A DNA stretch of 6,748 bases from Candidatus Woesearchaeota archaeon (GTDB lineage Archaea; Nanobdellota; Nanobdellia; SCGC-AAA011-G17; UBA489), in the NCBI GenBank assembly GCA_016177265.1, contig JACOVP010000006.1, positions 1-6,748 on the forward strand, in the 5' to 3' direction. Position numbers and translations under genes: made by a program. Positions 4,956-6,748 of this stretch are shown here, in pieces (the stretch's first letter is position 1; every line of letters begins with the position of its first letter). The notes below the pieces were generated by a model. The model made no database searches and was not told the DNA's origin. It worked only from the letters and a program-made list of their open reading frames with translations.

Positions 4956-4991
4956 AGCTTGTGACCCTATGTTCAAATCCTGTCGGGGGCG
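4956..4991 (+). pseudogene. tRNA-Arg 3'-end fragment (att scar or decayed tRNA copy)
   Basis: Bases 4956-4965 and 4971-4991 are identical to 3859-3868 and 3873-3893 of the intact tRNA-Arg, covering the 3' anticodon strand, part of the variable region, the T loop, the 3' T strand and the 3' acceptor strand. The 5' T strand is changed: CTATG (4967-4971) cannot pair properly with CCTGT (4979-4983), and no matching 5' acceptor strand exists upstream. It therefore cannot fold as a tRNA. An 8-base match to the D-loop region (GGATAGAA, 4932-4939 versus 3838-3845) hints that the relic may once have extended further 5'. Confidence 0.85.
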
Positions 4992-5007
4992 CTCTATCTT
5001 TTTGTGA

Positions 5008-5184
5008 TTAGGAAGGTTCCGCCATTTTATTCAGGAACACTAAGAAAATAAATGCCAATAAGAGGACCGCAACAACCAGAAGAGGATAGCGAATGGAAGA
5101 AGGAAAGTCTAGCTTGAGAAGTCCAACAACAATAAGCCCGAAAAGGAAGGCTTGTATCAGCAAAGTGTAATCGCGGTAATCCAT
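5008..5184 (-). CDS. Two-helix small membrane protein, unknown function (58 aa)
   Basis: A short protein, starting MDYRDYTLL, with two hydrophobic segments at about residues 8-24 and 33-51, joined by a short loop (KLDFPSSIRYP) and ending with a small polar tail (NKMAEPS). I do not recognise it. An in-frame ATG at 5295 would add 37 residues, but that extension runs through the neighbouring gene's terminator and end and past the TATA box at 5205-5214, which lies 26 bp from the ATG at 5184; the short form is therefore the better call. It appears to be a leaderless single-gene transcript. The tRNA fragment follows 16 bases downstream. Confidence 0.65.
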   Translation of the reverse strand: MDYRDYTLLIQAFLFGLIVVGLLKLDFPSSIRYPLLVVAVLLLAFIFLVFLNKMAEPS

Positions 5185-5203
5185 AGAAAAAGAAAAGAAA
5201 AGG

Positions 5204-5215
5204 AGGTTTATAAGA
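5204..5215 (-). promoter_or_regulatory. TATA box for the 58-aa membrane protein gene
   Basis: The minus strand reads CTTATAAACC, centred at about 5209-5210, 26 bp before ATG 5184, with pyrimidine-rich spacer. It supports a leaderless mRNA and the short start. Confidence 0.6.
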
Positions 5216-5221
5216 TTTATG

Positions 5222-5253
5222 AAAAACACTTTCTGCGAAAATAGAGAAGTGTT
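5222..5253 (-). terminator. Hairpin plus T-run after the 114-aa gene
   Basis: On the minus strand the arm AACACTT (5253-5247), beginning inside the TAA stop codon, pairs with AAGTGTT (5231-5225). Three more pairs (TCT/AGA) form after a one-base bulge, around an 8-base loop. The 3' arm runs straight into a run of five T. This is a bacterial-style intrinsic terminator layout, directly ahead of the next gene's TATA box. Confidence 0.6.
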
Positions 5254-5596
5254 ATAAACTTCCTGAAGTCCTGCGAACGCAAGGGAAATGTTCACGCATT
5301 AGAGAATTGATATCCCTTAATCTTCCATAAAGTCTTTGTGATCGTTCAAAAAATGGTGCTGCTTCAGTTTTGAATTTCTCAAAAAAAGCATCCAAAGTTA
5401 TTTTTCCAGATTCATATAAGCCTAACAATTCATCACGCTTAGCTATATATTGAGTATCTAAGGTAATAATTTCTCGTTTAAGTTCAGGTGCTGGATGATG
5501 TGCTGCAGATTCTATTAATCCTCGAAGATCTTCATCAAGACGTCTTATAACCTCGTCAGAAACGACGGGATAATGTCGCTCAGATGCAGAGGGCAT
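5252..5596 (-). CDS. Helical protein of unknown function (114 aa)
   Basis: No family is recognised. The protein is soluble, charged and probably all-helical: helix candidates at about 13-33, 37-61, 65-79 and 80-104, with LDTQYIAKRDELLGLYESGKI (46-66) suggesting a helical hairpin. A single cysteine (C107) lies in the tail FPCVRRTSGSL. The ATG at 5596 is chosen over an in-frame TTG at 5602 because a TATA-like element lies 26 bp upstream of the ATG, giving a leaderless mRNA like its neighbours. It lies 69 bp downstream of radA on the same strand but has its own promoter-like element and terminator, so it may be an independent unit. No partner or role can be inferred from context. Confidence 0.7.
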   Translation of the reverse strand: MPSASERHYPVVSDEVIRRLDEDLRGLIESAAHHPAPELKREIITLDTQYIAKRDELLGLYESGKITLDAFFEKFKTEAAPFFERSQRLYGRLRDINSLMREHFPCVRRTSGSL

Positions 5597-5615
5597 AGAC
5601 AAATAAAGAAGATAG

Positions 5616-5628
5616 GATTATTTAAGAA
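5616..5628 (-). promoter_or_regulatory. TATA-like element for the 114-aa gene
   Basis: The minus strand reads TTCTTAAATAATC, centred at about 5622, 26 bp before the ATG at 5596. The sequence is a weaker match to the archaeal TATA consensus than others in the window, but the spacing is the same. Confidence 0.45.
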
Positions 5629-5647
5629 TTATGGTAATGAAAGACAT

Positions 5648-5660
5648 AAAAAGAAAAAGG
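5648..5660 (-). terminator. T-tract after radA
   Basis: The minus strand reads CCTTTTTCTTTTT 5-18 bases after the radA stop codon (5666-5668), a typical archaeal oligo-T termination signal without a clear hairpin. Confidence 0.55.
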
Positions 5661-5665
5661 AGCTT

Positions 5666-6691
5666 CTACTCCTCAACGTCCTCCACTCCGCCATCAGTCA
5701 CACGGAAGATACATTCAGCATCCGGGAGATAAGGACTGTCAATCAGCTTGCCAACTCTCGTTCCCTTCTTCCCTTTCCGCAAGTAAATCCTAGTTTGACT
5801 ATTGTGACCAACGATGTTCCCCCCGATAGGAGCAGTAGGATCGCCAAAGAACGTATCAGGCTTCGCCATCACTTGGTTCGTGACATACACACAGAGGTTG
5901 TATTGGTTTGCCAATTTCATTAAGACGTGCATATGCTTATTCAATCTCTGTTGCCTATCAGCAAGTTGCCCTCGTCCAACGAAATCTGCCCGAAAATGTG
6001 CAGTGAGTGAGTCAACAACAATCAATCTGACAGGTCTATCTGTTGCCATCTTCTGCTTGATAAGCTCCTCAGCCTTCTCAGCAATCAACGTTTGGTGATC
6101 GCTGTTAAACGCCCTTGCCACACTGATATTTTTGAGTATTTCAATCGGATCAAGCTTTAGCGCTTCCGCAATCTGCCGTATTCTTTCAGGCCGAAACGTA
6201 CTTTCTCCATCGATGAAGATCACAGAGCCATTCGCCCCTCCTTTTTCAAGAGGCATTTGAGTTCTCACTGCTAACACATGTGCAAGTTGTGACTTCGATG
6301 TACCAAATTCTCCAAAAACTTCACTGATGCTGGTAGTTTCAAACCCACCACCAATCATCTTGTCAAATGCCTTGCTGCCAGTAGTTAGCCGAATCACTTC
6401 CTGTCGTCGTTTCAATAAATCAACACCACTCTCAAATCCCATGTCTAATCTGCTTCTTGCTATATTGATGATCCTTTTAGCAACAGACTCCCCAACAGCG
6501 CACACTTCAACAAGCTCAGCAGGGCTAGCCACTGCCAAACTCATCAGATTGTCAAAACCAGCTTCCCGTAGTTTCTCTGCCGTAGCTGCTCCTACACCAG
6601 GTAATGTTTCAATACTCTCTGGTTGTTTTTCCTTAGGCTTTTCTACCATCACAGTTTCTTGTTGTAGTCCTAGTACTTTAACTTTACTCAT
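5666..6691 (-). CDS. radA: RadA recombinase with an atypical Walker A motif
   Basis: The archaeal RecA/Rad51 orthologue, which forms filaments on single-stranded DNA and catalyses strand exchange. At 341 residues it is normal length. In order: a variable N-terminus; a helix-hairpin-helix domain (27-82, TLPGVGAATAEKLREAGF); a linker with FESG (86-89) where an FxxA polymerisation motif is usual; the ATPase core with Walker A GEFGTSKSQ (127-135); FIDGESTFRPERI with the catalytic Glu; Walker B LIVVDS; the L1 segment FVGRGQLADRQQRLNKH; the L2 region with FFGDPTAPIGGNIVGH; and the ATP-cap DSPYLP. In Walker A the final Gly before K133 is Ser132 (codon 6296-6298). The ATG at 6691 is preferred to one at 6697 because AGGAG (6701-6705) and GAGG (6698-6701) are then 9 and 6 bases away. 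No TATA box is clear upstream, so it may be cotranscribed with the preceding gene. Confidence 0.96.
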   Translation of the reverse strand: MSKVKVLGLQQETVMVEKPKEKQPESIETLPGVGAATAEKLREAGFDNLMSLAVASPAELVEVCAVGESVAKRIINIARSRLDMGFESGVDLLKRRQEVIRLTTGSKAFDKMIGGGFETTSISEVFGEFGTSKSQLAHVLAVRTQMPLEKGGANGSVIFIDGESTFRPERIRQIAEALKLDPIEILKNISVARAFNSDHQTLIAEKAEELIKQKMATDRPVRLIVVDSLTAHFRADFVGRGQLADRQQRLNKHMHVLMKLANQYNLCVYVTNQVMAKPDTFFGDPTAPIGGNIVGHNSQTRIYLRKGKKGTRVGKLIDSPYLPDAECIFRVTDGGVEDVEE

Positions 6692-6748
6692 CCTCATCCT
6701 CTCCTTTCTCTGTTGTTAAAGTATTGAGAAATAAGTCTTCCTGGAGCT
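6684..6748 (-). CDS. Possible 3' end of the gene upstream of radA (partial)
   Basis: From the right edge one minus-strand frame stays open for 20 codons and ends at TAA 6684-6686, reading LQEDLFLNTL then an acidic TTEKGEDEDE end, a plausible protein C-terminus overlapping the radA start by 8 bases. A competing frame (APGRLISQYFNN, ending at TGA 6694-6696) is also open to the edge. Too little sequence is present to choose with assurance. The absence of a clear radA promoter favours an upstream gene on this strand. Confidence 0.3.
   Translation of the reverse strand, partial: LQEDLFLNTLTTEKGEDEDE

Larger units (their letters stand above)
3894..4991. mobile_element. Possible 1.1-kb integrase-less cassette in the tRNA-Arg 3' end
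   Basis: The segment bounded by the intact tRNA-Arg and the repeated tRNA 3' end holds only the 61-aa gene and the nucleotidyltransferase gene. It is visibly AT-richer than the core genes: four sampled 60-base lines of the nucleotidyltransferase gene total 85/240 G+C, versus 105/240 for four lines from radA and the peptidase. No integrase is present, so this could be a remnant, a trans-mobilised satellite, or simply the result of an old tRNA duplication that later decayed. The boundaries are inferred solely from the 21-bp repeat. Confidence 0.35.

Noticed and set aside
4956..4991. Split tRNA 3'-half gene as in Nanoarchaeum
   Set aside because: The T stem cannot pair (CTATG against CCTGT) and an intact, continuous tRNA-Arg(GCG) with the same 3' end is present, so a trans-joined half is unnecessary and would be non-functional.
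5185..5295. Extended start for the 58-aa membrane protein
   Set aside because: It would overlap the 114-aa gene end, its terminator hairpin and the gene's own TATA box.
1..6748. CRISPR arrays, insertion sequences and rRNA genes
   Set aside because: No regularly spaced repeats, transposase-like protein, terminal inverted repeats around a gene, or rRNA sequence is visible.

Overview
The window is archaeal. It carries RadA recombinase, the archaeal EF-1 beta, a geranylgeranyl-reductase-type flavoprotein of the ether-lipid family, an archaeal A24 prepilin peptidase and a tRNA-Arg with no encoded CCA. Archaeal TATA boxes lie about 26-28 bp ahead of most first start codons. The small, tightly packed genes, the fused AbrB-like/nucleotidyltransferase protein and the lysine-rich 61-residue protein suggest a DPANN-type archaeon, perhaps near Woesearchaeota. 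That placement is inference; no 16S or other decisive marker is present.

Layout. 78-554 (-) is a small unrecognised membrane protein. 640-1716 (-) is the FAD-dependent geranylgeranyl-reductase-family enzyme, divergent from the prepilin peptidase at 1772-2638 (+); both appear to be driven from one near-palindromic TATA box. The peptidase converges on, and overlaps by 4 bases, a minus-strand operon running from 3763 down to 2635: double zinc-ribbon mini-protein, EF-1 beta, HIT-family protein. That operon shares a perfectly palindromic TATA box with the divergent tRNA-Arg(GCG) at 3820-3893. Next come a lysine-rich 61-aa protein and a nucleotidyltransferase (3901-4876, -), then a damaged copy of the tRNA 3' end (4956-4991). 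A 58-aa membrane protein (5008-5184, -), a 114-aa helical orphan (5252-5596, -) and radA (5666-6691, -) follow. The right edge probably holds the last codons of the gene upstream of radA. No gene-free stretch exceeds 300 bases; the largest (4877-5007) holds the nucleotidyltransferase promoter and the tRNA remnant.

How the genes fit together. EF-1 beta (nucleotide exchange on EF-1 alpha), the zinc-ribbon protein and the HIT protein form one transcription unit, adjacent to a tRNA gene under the same TATA element, which suggests a translation-linked cluster. radA serves homologous recombination. The peptidase would process prepilins or prearchaellins encoded elsewhere. The reductase is a candidate for saturating isoprenoid chains of membrane lipids.

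Most notable points: (1) the tRNA-Arg 3' end is repeated perfectly (21 bp) 1,098 bp downstream, bracketing the AT-richer nucleotidyltransferase/61-aa pair like att sites around a tiny integrase-less cassette; (2) RadA has Ser in place of the last Gly of its Walker A motif; (3) the HIT protein has Leu where the catalytic histidine should be; (4) the nucleotidyltransferase joins an AbrB/DUF2080-like N-terminus, an MNT domain and a HEPN-like C-terminus in one chain, resembling a single-chain toxin-antitoxin architecture.
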